The position numbers and the translations under genes were made by a program. Under the pieces are notes generated by a model. That model was not told the DNA's origin and did not search any database. It was given only the letters and a program-made list of their open reading frames with translations. Positions 1 through 7,960 of a stretch of 13,150 bases of DNA are shown here, piece after piece (within the stretch, counting starts at the first letter, position 1; each line of letters starts with the position of its first letter). The stretch spans positions 1 to 13,150 of the forward strand of contig JAEXTB010000042.1 in NCBI GenBank assembly GCA_023453725.1. The letters are read 5' to 3'. The DNA comes from Bacillota bacterium. Its GTDB lineage: Bacteria; Bacillota; Clostridia; Christensenellales; CAG-138.

Positions 1-1441
1 TCCATATTCTGTGTGAGCGTGGAGGTTACGTTGAGGGTACCGCTGTTGTGATTGTCCGCACCGCGTGCGGTCACCGTACCACCAGCCGTTGCTTCCGTCT
101 TGTTTTCATTTACGGTTACGGCCACGCCGATGGAGACGTTGTTGGAATTGACGTCCCCCACCGTTACGGTAAGGCCGGTGCCAAGCGTACGGAAGTTGGC
201 GCGGTTTTCGGCCTTGACGTCCACATTCCTTGCAGAGAGAACGCCAAGTATCAGCGCCTTTGCGTTGTGCTTGGTGTAGTTTACGGCGATGGCGGCTGCG
301 ATATTGATCTTCTGGCCGTTTTGGGTATCGCCCGTAAGCGGCTGGCCGGTAGCGCCCTGCGTTGTATTGGAAGAAACCGCGTTGTTCGCCGTGGTTGTGC
401 CGCTTGTTGCGCCTGCGCCGGGAAGCTGGAGATTAAGCACCCGCATGATACTTGCGGCAAACGGCATACCGGAAAGCGCGGAGTTTGCGCCCTGCCCTGC
501 GGAGGTCACAACCGGATTGACAAAGCCGTTGAGCTTGTTGACGATGGTGGCGTTGAGGCTGCCCGTGGAGGGATGATCCCCCAGGCTTGCGTACTTGAAT
601 ACGGATCTGAGCTTATCAAGATAGCGGTCTATGCTTGCACCCACAACCGTTGCAAGCGCCGCGCTTTCGTCATCATTATACGTAGTAGCCGTCACTTTTG
701 CGGCACCGCTGATATTGCCAGTACCCAGGAACAGCGCCTGTACGTTGGAGGATGCAATGTTGACGGCAGCCGCAGCGCCCACCGCGGCTTTGTTGCCCAC
801 CGCAAATCCGCTTGCGCCCGTGTAGGTTTCACCCTTTTGTGTCGCGCGCAGTACGAGGTTTGCAAGTTCATATACAGCTTCGGTTGTGCTGGTGGCGGGT
901 ATGAGTATGACGCCGGTGCGCAGGATGTCCCCGCCGGATGTCGTGATATTCGCGTGTTCGCCAAAGCGCGCTGTGACGGTGTTACTGATAATGCCGAGCG
1001 CCACGGAAGCGTCCACCGCGATATCCTTGGTGGTGCTGTTGTTGACATACTGCACTTGAGGGCTGCCCGCCTGCGCCGTAACGACCTCGGAAGACTCCCT
1101 GCGCGCTATGGGATCAGCCCCTGCGACGGAAACGGTATCGATATCATTTCTCGCATCGGCGGTAATCGAAAGCGCCGTTGCGGTAAGCGTCCGATAATCG
1201 CCAACGAGCGCTTCCACCGTCATACCGATGATGGCGATTGTGGCCGAAGCGCCAATGCCAACCGACGTACCCTTGCTGGAAGTGCCCGTGCCCGAGGTTG
1301 GGCTTGCGGTCACGCCGTTTTCACCGGCCTTGCTTTCGGTACCGTTCTTATTTTTTATCGCCTGGCCCTGCACATCGGCAGAGGCAGTCGCGGTGGTATA
1401 GATCTTCTGTGCGCCCTGGGCGTTCACAAGTATGGTTCCTG
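1..1441 (-). pseudogene. Continuation of the giant adhesin in the -1 frame; runs off the left edge
   Basis: On the minus strand a frame one base back from the preceding one is open from the shift region through position 3 without any stop, 479 codons when counted from 1439. It reads GTILVNAQGAQKIYTTATA and then four or five further modules of the same beta-rich type (for example SVGIGASATIAIIGMTVEAL, AAVGAAAAVNIASSNVQAL and NIAAAIAVNYTKHNAKALIL). It has no start codon or ribosome binding site of its own at its head, so it is the rest of the upstream protein. Joining after Q1760 (codon 1439-1441) gives LPEDTQLQ-GTILVNAQ, which aligns well with an earlier module at residues 1224-1237 (LPEGVALDNVLVNA). 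A helix-rich insertion lies at about 410-680. The C-terminus, and so any cell-wall anchor or autotransporter barrel, is beyond the window. Either the gene is recently broken or the assembly lacks one base; typed pseudogene for that reason. Confidence 0.8.
1424..1441 (-). other. Frameshift site in the adhesin gene (apparent loss of one base)
   Basis: Reading the minus strand, codons CAA TTA CAG GAA CCA lead to TTG TGA in the first frame. Restoring one G to the GG that straddles 1438-1439 gives CAG GGA ACC ATA CTT GTG, which continues as the long downstream frame. There is no heptameric slippery sequence and no long homopolymer here, so neither programmed frameshifting nor classic phase variation is supported. 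Confidence 0.7.
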
Positions 1442-4400
1442 TAATTGCGTATCCTCGGGCAGGGAGCTTGTTGCGCCTGCGATAATCGCCCGCGTTACGC
1501 CATCCACAACGGCAATGGCGGCACTGCCCGCAATGCCCACGTTCGCAGCGCCCACACCGGAAATGGCGGTGGTGGAAATGGCACTTCCTACACCTGTCAG
1601 CTCGCTCCCCGAACCAAACTTACTCGAAAGCGCCTGTGTGACTGCCGCGCGGATACGGGCCGCGGATACCTTGCTGATGAGTGCAACTTCATTGAAGAAC
1701 TGCTCGAAATCGGGGCTTCCAGTGATGAGCGTCTGCAGAATAAACGACGGATCGGAAAGTATGCCGATGAACTGTTTTGCCAAGCTCTCGATCACGCCCT
1801 GCAAAAGGCCGTTTGCCACTTCCACCGTCTGGCCATTCGTAAGTTTGCCGACCAATACCTTGGTAACGGCATCTTTTACGGCTGCCTGGTTGGCGGCATT
1901 GTTGTTCGCACCCAAAGCATCGGCCATGAGCGCATCAAAATCTTTGCCGTCTTGTGCGGTATCGGCAAGTACGTCAAGCAAAAGTTCCATGCCCTGCATA
2001 TCGGCCAGGAACGCAATGAGCCTTGTAAGGATTTCCTCAACGGATTTTTTCTCCACCGCTTCGTAAATATCCGCTTCCACCGTTAAGCTTGCGCCCGCAA
2101 CGCGGGAGTCCCCAAGATATGCTGTGTTGCTGTAGGAAACCTTGTTGATGGCCACCGCCACGCCAACCCCGGTGGTGGAATTCGTTGCGCTGGCGTTCGC
2201 GGTAATGACAGAGTCGGTATCCTCTTTAGAGCGCACAACAACAGCGCCGCCCTCACCGCTTACGGGAACAGCCGCGATGATGAGACCGTCGCCTAAACCT
2301 GCATAGGATTTGTTGGAGTGGATATTGAGCGCGAGCCCTGCCGCGACTTGTATGCTGCCTTCGCTCGTCTGCGCTTTGGGGCGGTTCGCAGAAAGCGCGC
2401 CTACCGAGGTGCAGTTGACGTTCTTGGAATTGACGGAACCCGCCATATTGGTTGCGGCGGCCGTGTTTTTATCCGCAAGTTTATCGGCTTCCCCTTCTTT
2501 AAAGAGGTTGCGCATAACCTCCCCGTCAGGGTCTAGCGGGTCATCGTCGGAAGTACCGGTACTTCCGGAATTATTCAGGTTGTCGATTTCCTGCTGTGTA
2601 CCGCCGGTAGAGCCCGGGGCGCTTGTGCTCGAAGACGGAGGCGCGCCAACCGCGCTCGCTTTGATAGTCTGCGTCATACGGCTGACGGAAGAGGCGTTGA
2701 CCTGCACGTTCCTGCCGCGCGCGCTGCGCTTGAGCCAAGCGGTGGAACTATCGTTCAATATGCTCACGCCAAACGCCGCACCCACGCCAACACCGTTGCC
2801 CACGGCTGCCGCATCTGCCTTGAGCGTACGGATAATGGTATTGGAGGCGTTCACCAGCACATCGCCGGTGGCTTTAATAGGAAGAGAAGCGGTTCCAAGA
2901 TAGGCTTCCACATACACGCCGGACACATCCAGTGCAAGCACCGGCGCAATGGAGGTGCCGCCCTTTGCGCCCGCAGCCGCGTGGGTCAGTTCCGTACCCG
3001 TAAAGGAAGCGTTGACAAGAACGTTGTCAAGCGCAACGCCCTCGGGCAAATGAAATGCTGCCCCGTCCTGTATGATTGCCGTTACGTCAATGCCCACGAC
3101 CCCAACCGCAATGCCAGCACCAATGCCCACGCTGCCATCCGGGCTCGGGTTGGTGGGAGAAAGCGGCAGCGTTAAAACGCCTAAGGAAATAGATGAGGTT
3201 GCGCGTTTGCCGGAGGCATCCGCTACCGTTACAAACTCGCCGCGGGCACGGGCATCCGCAGTAACGCCGCCGCCCGTCAGAGTATAGTTCGCTCCATTGC
3301 CAACAAGAGCGCTGTTTGTAACGTTTACAATATGAACGGTGATTGCCCCGCCCAAGCCGAAGTTGGCGGAAGGCGGAATATGGCCGGATTTTGCAATGGC
3401 GGAGGACGCGGTATACCCGGCGTCCGCAATCACCGACAATCCTCCGGCAGTGATATTGCCTGCGGTAATTTCCGCTTTGTTGCTGCTCTTCACTATGGAA
3501 ACCGCGATGCCCACGCCAACCGCGTTGGTCGGCGTTTGTTCGGGTGTACCGCCCTCCCCCGAAACCGGTACGAGCGGCGGGGTTTTATAGAGCGACCCAT
3601 CGGCGCGAAGCTCGGATACGGTGGACCCGAACGCGCGGACGCGAAGCAGGTTTGCAGAACGGATTGTGTTGGTGGTGCTGATGCGCGCAAGGTTGGTGTT
3701 TTCAAGGTATGCCACAGACAGCGAACCCATCACCTGCGTGGCGCTGCCGCCGCCCGAGGCGGGCTTTGCCGCCTGCGTGGCGTTATCCACCTTTGTTCCA
3801 AGCGGGTTGCTCGTCACATTGCTGAGGGTCTTACTAAATGCGGAAGGATTGCTCTGGTTCTCGACCTCAAGGATCTTGTTATAGAGCTTGTAGGCCTTCA
3901 TCATTTTGATCTGCGTGGTTTTATCGCTTGCGGGGATGGACACGCTGATGGTTTTATTGCGCTGTACGGAATTTGAAAGGAGGTTAAGGGCTCCGTTTGT
4001 GGAAACGGACGCATTGCCCGTAATCTCCGCCGCCGTATCCTGGAACACCAGGCTTACCGCAAGGAAGCCGCCGGATTTGGGCTTGAGATCCAGAATGTTC
4101 GCCGGTTTGCCTGTTGCGATTGCGCTGACGTCTATAATGCTGTTGGCCTTGAGGTCGATATTCTTAAGCGCACTGAGCGCGGCATTTCCGTTGACGCGTA
4201 AGAACGTGTTTGCCTCCACAAACGCGAGGCTGATGGAAATCTTGGGCGCTCCCGCCACCGCATACGTACTTGCCTTTACATGCGTATCCGCAGTAAGCTG
4301 CATGCCGCTTCCCGCAGTAATCCTGGCATCGCCGCCCACAGTAACGCTCGAGTCCGCTTTGACGCCCGCTACCGCGATGGGGACGATTACCTTGAGTATG

Positions 4401-6718
4401 CCGTTTGTGGCCTCCGCCGTCATATTTAAGAGGGAGCGCGCGCGTACGCTGCCGCCCGCCGTGATATTCCCAAGTATCTCAACCGTGGCGGTGCCAAACT
4501 TGAGCAGGAAGGGTTCAAAGTTGATAAGGTCGGTCGGGATGTACCCTTCGTCCATCGTGAGCTGGGCAAGTAGTTCCACCAGACCCGAAGCGTTGAGCGC
4601 CGCGCCGGAGCTGATGGTTACTTTTACTTCTCCCGCAGCCTCGCAAAGCTTAAAGCCGATGGTGAGATCATTGTCTTCGGTGGAACTGGTTTCGTCGTCC
4701 AGATCGTCCTCCACCACGGACTGGCTTGCTTCAATCACAATCGGATCCTCGCCTACGGCAAGCAGCAGGATGTGCTTGCCGGTGACGGTTCCTGTCACCG
4801 TGATGCGCTTGCCGTTTATCAGTACGGTGAACCCCGGCGCATAAAGGCCCAAGAGTTCAATGCTCTCGCCGTCCACCACAAAGTTAGTTAGGAACGTGTT
4901 CCCACCGGGCAGGAAATCCGCCGCGTACCGGGTAGCCGTGTAGGAAACTGAACCGTTAGCACCGGGCGTGAAACTATAATTGGTAAAGGGAAGCGCCACG
5001 GCGTTTAATGCGGTTTCGGTAATGTTGACGGTGCGCTTGTTGAGCAGTTGATCTGTAATCGCTTCCGCATTTCCAACGGAGAGCACAAACTGCTTGGTGT
5101 AGGGAATAACAATTTCCAATGCCGTACCGCCAAGGAATGTAAGCTCAGCAAGCGCATTGATGTTGAGCGCATTACTATCTCCCGTAATACGAGCGTCTTC
5201 CGCCACGGCGGTGTTGAGCTTGCCGGTCAGATGCAGCCTGTCATACCCTTCGCCGCCATCCATTGTAACCTGAACGTTACGGAAAGAGGAAAATGCGGAC
5301 GTGGTGTCTACTGTAAGTACATCGTCGCCCGCGCCGCCATCAAGAATGAGCTCGCTTTTCTGCAGCGACCCCGGTACGTTAAAATACGCCAGTGCGTCCG
5401 CAAGCATGGCACGGCCATAAGGGAGGGACATGGCGCCCGTCACGCCGATATCGTCGCTGCCCGCGCCGCCCAATATGTTCAGCAGCGTCCGGGAAAGGTC
5501 AAACTGGAACTGCGCGCCCGTCGCAGCTATCGCCAATGAAAGATCAGTGGAGTTGACAAGCTGTGTGCGGATGGTGTCGTTGCCTGCGCCACCTGAGATA
5601 TTTGCCGTAAGCGTTTTGTCCAGGTTCACCGTTACCATGGTGCTATTCACGGCGGAAGCAAGCTGTTGGATCTGCGCCAGCGCCGCAGCAAGGGACTCCG
5701 CGTCCAACCCATTTAAAGGCGCCAGATTGGACAGAGATTGTGCAAGTTCGGGAGAAAGGGAAACGGCAACGCTCGGAGCCTGGGTGATGTTTACGTTTAG
5801 CGTATCGTCTCCCTCGCCCGCATCCAGTTGGATACGATCCGTAATATGGGAGAGCTGCAGCGTAAGCTCATCATCCTGCTTTGTGCCGTAATAAGCGAAT
5901 TCATCAGTATTGCGCGCCGTAATAACGCCGCGCGTGGACAGGTACAGGCCCGCAAGCACAACATTCAGGCCATCGATTGTGATATTGCCTTCCACCTGTG
6001 CGTTGCCGGCCGATGCGGTTGTGGGATTGCCGCTTTCATTGAGCGCGTCCTCAGCGGCGATGGTAATGGAAATATCCTCTGCGCTGCCGCCGCTGCCGAG
6101 CAGCGATAAAATATATGCGGCAAGATCGCTTCCTGCAGAATTGTCTATGGTTATTCCGTTCTGATAAACGCCGTCCTTCACCACAATGGTCGCGGTTTTT
6201 CCTTCCGTAGCCAGCGCGTATGTGATAGCGTCCTTGATGGCGCTCTGTATGGCATTGTCCGTCGTATCGTTTGTATAGACGATATCGTCTCCGATTTCCT
6301 TTATATATGCGCTGCCGGAAGGAACGGAGTAAGTTTCTTCGGTTTCATTCAGGCCGGTGGGGTCGGTGGTCGTCGCCGCTGCCGTCAGGGACATTGTCTG
6401 GGCCTGTGTCCCAGGGGCCTCTGTTACCGGGCTTTCGGCTGTGGGTTCCGCGGCTACAGGTTCTTCGGTTACGGGTTGTTCGGCTACGGGTTCCTCCGCT
6501 GCGGGTTCTTCAACCGCTGGTTCTTCGGCTGCGGAGGCTTCCATGCTGCCCTCTTCCGGAGCCCCTTCCGGAGCGACCATCAGCAGTTCAGCAGGCTGCA
6601 CAGTCTCCTCAAGGGCTGCGGCGCGCAGGGGAAATACAAACACAAACGCCAGCGCGATTGCCAACGCAATAAGCCATTTGAATTGTGTCATTCCTCTTTC
6701 AAGCCTGTGCGCGCCCAT
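1424..6718 (-). CDS. Giant secreted RTX/LktA-like repetitive surface adhesin, N-terminal frame (ends at a frameshift)
   Basis: This 1,764-codon frame encodes a secreted, very large surface protein. Residues 1-36 form a Sec signal peptide (basic n-region, hydrophobic core about 14-29, likely cleavage after the AAA near 33-35). Residues 63-102 are EEPxx-type pentapeptide repeats, probably a stalk. Residues 130-310 resemble the entry of a right-handed beta-helix. Five RTX-like motifs follow: DAGEGDDTL (299), SGGAGNDTI (375), LGGAGSDDI (416), DGGAGDDVL (460) and DGGEGYDRL (487), which in RTX proteins bind calcium outside the cell. From about residue 740, and most clearly from 1000, come beta-rich modules of the form VGVAVAhN..N.A.h....AG.L.V.A, as in LktA-family filamentous adhesins. 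Start: AAGGAGG ends 4 bases before this ATG; an internal ATG (codon 10) would also keep the signal peptide. It lies 9 bases after the TPR gene, so translation is probably coupled. The last four residues (EPYL) are out of frame with the rest of the gene. The exact ligand is unknown. Confidence 0.85.
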   Translation of the reverse strand: MGAHRLERGMTQFKWLIALAIALAFVFVFPLRAAALEETVQPAELLMVAPEGAPEEGSMEASAAEEPAVEEPAAEEPVAEQPVTEEPVAAEPTAESPVTEAPGTQAQTMSLTAAATTTDPTGLNETEETYSVPSGSAYIKEIGDDIVYTNDTTDNAIQSAIKDAITYALATEGKTATIVVKDGVYQNGITIDNSAGSDLAAYILSLLGSGGSAEDISITIAAEDALNESGNPTTASAGNAQVEGNITIDGLNVVLAGLYLSTRGVITARNTDEFAYYGTKQDDELTLQLSHITDRIQLDAGEGDDTLNVNITQAPSVAVSLSPELAQSLSNLAPLNGLDAESLAAALAQIQQLASAVNSTMVTVNLDKTLTANISGGAGNDTIRTQLVNSTDLSLAIAATGAQFQFDLSRTLLNILGGAGSDDIGVTGAMSLPYGRAMLADALAYFNVPGSLQKSELILDGGAGDDVLTVDTTSAFSSFRNVQVTMDGGEGYDRLHLTGKLNTAVAEDARITGDSNALNINALAELTFLGGTALEIVIPYTKQFVLSVGNAEAITDQLLNKRTVNITETALNAVALPFTNYSFTPGANGSVSYTATRYAADFLPGGNTFLTNFVVDGESIELLGLYAPGFTVLINGKRITVTGTVTGKHILLLAVGEDPIVIEASQSVVEDDLDDETSSTEDNDLTIGFKLCEAAGEVKVTISSGAALNASGLVELLAQLTMDEGYIPTDLINFEPFLLKFGTATVEILGNITAGGSVRARSLLNMTAEATNGILKVIVPIAVAGVKADSSVTVGGDARITAGSGMQLTADTHVKASTYAVAGAPKISISLAFVEANTFLRVNGNAALSALKNIDLKANSIIDVSAIATGKPANILDLKPKSGGFLAVSLVFQDTAAEITGNASVSTNGALNLLSNSVQRNKTISVSIPASDKTTQIKMMKAYKLYNKILEVENQSNPSAFSKTLSNVTSNPLGTKVDNATQAAKPASGGGSATQVMGSLSVAYLENTNLARISTTNTIRSANLLRVRAFGSTVSELRADGSLYKTPPLVPVSGEGGTPEQTPTNAVGVGIAVSIVKSSNKAEITAGNITAGGLSVIADAGYTASSAIAKSGHIPPSANFGLGGAITVHIVNVTNSALVGNGANYTLTGGGVTADARARGEFVTVADASGKRATSSISLGVLTLPLSPTNPSPDGSVGIGAGIAVGVVGIDVTAIIQDGAAFHLPEGVALDNVLVNASFTGTELTHAAAGAKGGTSIAPVLALDVSGVYVEAYLGTASLPIKATGDVLVNASNTIIRTLKADAAAVGNGVGVGAAFGVSILNDSSTAWLKRSARGRNVQVNASSVSRMTQTIKASAVGAPPSSSTSAPGSTGGTQQEIDNLNNSGSTGTSDDDPLDPDGEVMRNLFKEGEADKLADKNTAAATNMAGSVNSKNVNCTSVGALSANRPKAQTSEGSIQVAAGLALNIHSNKSYAGLGDGLIIAAVPVSGEGGAVVVRSKEDTDSVITANASATNSTTGVGVAVAINKVSYSNTAYLGDSRVAGASLTVEADIYEAVEKKSVEEILTRLIAFLADMQGMELLLDVLADTAQDGKDFDALMADALGANNNAANQAAVKDAVTKVLVGKLTNGQTVEVANGLLQGVIESLAKQFIGILSDPSFILQTLITGSPDFEQFFNEVALISKVSAARIRAAVTQALSSKFGSGSELTGVGSAISTTAISGVGAANVGIAGSAAIAVVDGVTRAIIAGATSSLPEDTQLQEPYL
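5234..5824 (-). other. RTX-like calcium-binding motif region of the adhesin
   Basis: Five glycine/aspartate motifs of the GGxGxD type lie in residues 299-495, separated by 35 to 75 residues rather than packed in tandem. The spacing means that they do not form a classical continuous parallel beta-roll. Each probably caps a local turn or forms part of a larger beta-solenoid. Calcium binding is inferred from the motif family only. Confidence 0.65.
6414..6533 (-). repeat. 15-bp tandem repeat encoding EEPxx pentapeptides
   Basis: About eight imperfect 15-base units are seen on the plus strand. The clearest six start at 6444, 6459, 6474, 6489, 6504 and 6519, each close to GGTTCTTCGGCTGCG; two more degenerate units lie at 6414 and 6429. 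On the coding strand each unit specifies a pentapeptide such as EEPAV, EEPAA, EEPVA, EQPVT or AEPTA. Such acidic proline-rich segments usually act as an extended spacer behind the signal peptide. The tandem structure means the copy number can vary by whole pentapeptides without breaking the frame. Confidence 0.85.
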
Positions 6719-6732
6719 ATGGCCTCCTTATT
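6719..6732 (-). promoter_or_regulatory. Ribosome binding site of the adhesin overlapping the TPR stop codon
   Basis: The coding strand reads GGGAAATAAGGAGGCCATATG: the TAA stop of the TPR gene shares bases with the AAGGAGG that precedes the adhesin ATG. A ribosome finishing the TPR protein therefore sits on the adhesin initiation site, a layout that normally couples the two translations. Confidence 0.75.
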
Positions 6733-7780
6733 TCCCGATCTGCTCAAGCAGTGCATTTGCCTGCTCCTTGAGCGATGCGTCCTCGTCCATCCCTGCGGCA
6801 ACGGTGAGATCGGCTACCGCCTGTTCATAGTCGTTAAGCTGAAAACCGCAAAGACCCCTGTTTAAATAACTCGCCTGCACGGATATATTGGCCTCTATGG
6901 CAGCTGTAAAATCCGATGCGGCGTCCGTCAAATTTCCAAGCGCCATCAGGGCAATTCCCCGGTAATAGCGTGCGTCGGGGCTTGCATTCCCTTTTTCAAT
7001 TGCTGCGTCAAAGTCAGTCTTTGCGGCTTCATATTGTTTTAACTGGAGCTCGCAGACTGCTTTCATATAATAAACGGCAGGCTCGGCTTCCCCGGCTTGA
7101 ATGACATTGCCGTACCGTCTGACTGCGGATGCGTAATCCCCCGCAGCAGCATCCATCTGCGCAAGGGACACAAGCACATTCGCTTCATAGGGTCGAAGCT
7201 GCTCATACGCCTCCAGATTTTTTCTGGCTTCCTCCATATCTTCCTGTTCCAGATCAATCTGCGCTTTTACCAAGTATGCATCCGCAATACCGGAATCCTG
7301 AATGATCGCAACATCCAGGCTGCTCTGAGCCTTTTCATAATCGCCCAGCATGGCGTAGAGGCATCCGCGTTTGAGCCAGAGGTTCGCTATAAGTGCGGGG
7401 CGATCTCCTTCATAAAGGGAAAGGCAGCTGTCTATGCTTTTGAGTGCGTTTTCATACTCCCCCCGCCCGATCTGCACTTCCGCAAGGCTATAATAGTCTT
7501 CAAGCGTCTTGGGGTTGAGGGTATCTATGACCTCCCCTATACGGCCAAGTGTGTCCTGAGAAGCATAGGCGGTATTCTCCGCGAGCGTATTTTCAGCGGA
7601 TTGCGCCGCAGTCTGCGGGTTTAACGTTGTTTCCAGCGTGACGCGACTTGCGGAAAACAGCAATATGGAGCACAGCATAAGCAGCGCCAAAAATGCCGAA
7701 GTGAGTTTTACTCCAAGCCCGTGGGCAGTACGGGGCGCATTGCCCGCAGACCGCCCGCTGTTTGCAGTTTTATTGAGCAC
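6728..7780 (-). CDS. Membrane-anchored tetratricopeptide (TPR) repeat protein
   Basis: A 350-residue protein with a basic N-terminus, one hydrophobic segment at about 26-45 (uncleaved anchor or signal peptide) and a linker to about 90. Seven TPR units follow, at roughly 95-124, 133-164, 167-198, 201-232, 235-266, 269-300 and 303-334, recognisable from repeats such as WLKRGCLYAMLGDYEKAQSS and RYYRGIALMALGNLTDAASD. TPR solenoids bind other proteins. With this topology the domain would lie outside the cytoplasmic membrane. It starts at GTG: an in-frame TAG at 7796-7798 excludes a longer form, and AGGGGGA lies 10 bases upstream. The gene is tightly linked to the giant adhesin (9-base gap), which suggests a partner or assembly factor for it; that role is inferred from position only. 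Confidence 0.85.
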   Translation of the reverse strand: MLNKTANSGRSAGNAPRTAHGLGVKLTSAFLALLMLCSILLFSASRVTLETTLNPQTAAQSAENTLAENTAYASQDTLGRIGEVIDTLNPKTLEDYYSLAEVQIGRGEYENALKSIDSCLSLYEGDRPALIANLWLKRGCLYAMLGDYEKAQSSLDVAIIQDSGIADAYLVKAQIDLEQEDMEEARKNLEAYEQLRPYEANVLVSLAQMDAAAGDYASAVRRYGNVIQAGEAEPAVYYMKAVCELQLKQYEAAKTDFDAAIEKGNASPDARYYRGIALMALGNLTDAASDFTAAIEANISVQASYLNRGLCGFQLNDYEQAVADLTVAAGMDEDASLKEQANALLEQIGK

Positions 7781-7803
7781 AGTAGTAAAGTCCCCCTACT
7801 AAG

Positions 7804-7828
7804 GAGTATAAGTATTGTATGCAAGATA
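7804..7828. repeat. 25-bp direct repeat, copy 1 (candidate regulator site, promoter-proximal)
   Basis: This copy and the one at 7901-7925 share 21 of 25 positions. Shared blocks are an 11-base GAGTATAAGTA at one end and AAGATA at the other (plus strand). The copy overlaps the proposed -10 of the TPR promoter. Its position upstream of the TPR-adhesin operon and downstream of a response-regulator gene makes it a candidate binding site. Confidence 0.6.
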
Positions 7829-7841
7829 TGCTAGTAGCCAA
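7814..7841 (-). promoter_or_regulatory. Candidate promoter of the TPR-adhesin operon
   Basis: On the minus strand TTGGCT (7836-7841) and TACAAT (7814-7819) are separated by 16 bases. The -10 matches consensus at 5 of 6 positions, the -35 at 4 of 6. Transcription would start near 7807, leaving an untranslated leader of about 27 bases that contains AGGGGGA. The weak -35 fits a promoter needing an activator. Confidence 0.45.
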
Positions 7842-7850
7842 ACGGCTACT
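7833..7850. promoter_or_regulatory. 7-bp inverted repeat between regulator and TPR genes
   Basis: AGTAGCC and GGCTACT are perfect complements separated by AAAC. On the minus strand no T-run follows, so it is a poor intrinsic terminator for the kinase-regulator transcript. It overlaps the proposed -35 of the next operon, so an operator is also possible. Confidence 0.5.
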
Positions 7851-7900
7851 TATTTCCAGATAATCCCGCCAAACAGAAAGTGATACGCGCGTTTATCAAT

Positions 7901-7925
7901 GAGTATAAGTACTGAGTACAAGATA
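7901..7925. repeat. 25-bp direct repeat, copy 2 (candidate regulator site, distal)
   Basis: Second copy, 97 bases from the first, with substitutions at four central positions. In this copy the bases corresponding to the TACAAT -10 are changed, so it looks like a protein-binding site or decayed duplicate rather than a second equivalent promoter. It lies 36 bases beyond the response-regulator stop codon. Confidence 0.6.
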
Positions 7926-7960
7926 GTCAGCAATCGAACAAGTGAATTTCAGCAAATTTA

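Noticed and set aside
1424..1450. Programmed -1 ribosomal frameshifting in the adhesin
   Set aside because: The direction fits, but no X XXY YYZ slippery heptamer is present near the junction, and the best protein join is explained by loss of one base.
48..2066. 672-codon plus-strand open frame opposite the adhesin
   Set aside because: Its translation is Arg/Cys/His-rich with no recognisable domain or ribosome binding site. The opposite strand has clear module repeats of a secreted protein, so this is an antisense shadow of biased codon use.
3906..4844. 312-codon plus-strand open frame opposite the adhesin
   Set aside because: It lies fully inside the adhesin gene, lacks an initiation site and has low-complexity Ser/Pro/Ala composition; a shadow.
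7781..7960. Repeats between regulator and TPR genes as a CRISPR or insertion-sequence end
   Set aside because: There are only two diverged copies, no regular spacer series, no transposase and no terminal inverted repeats.
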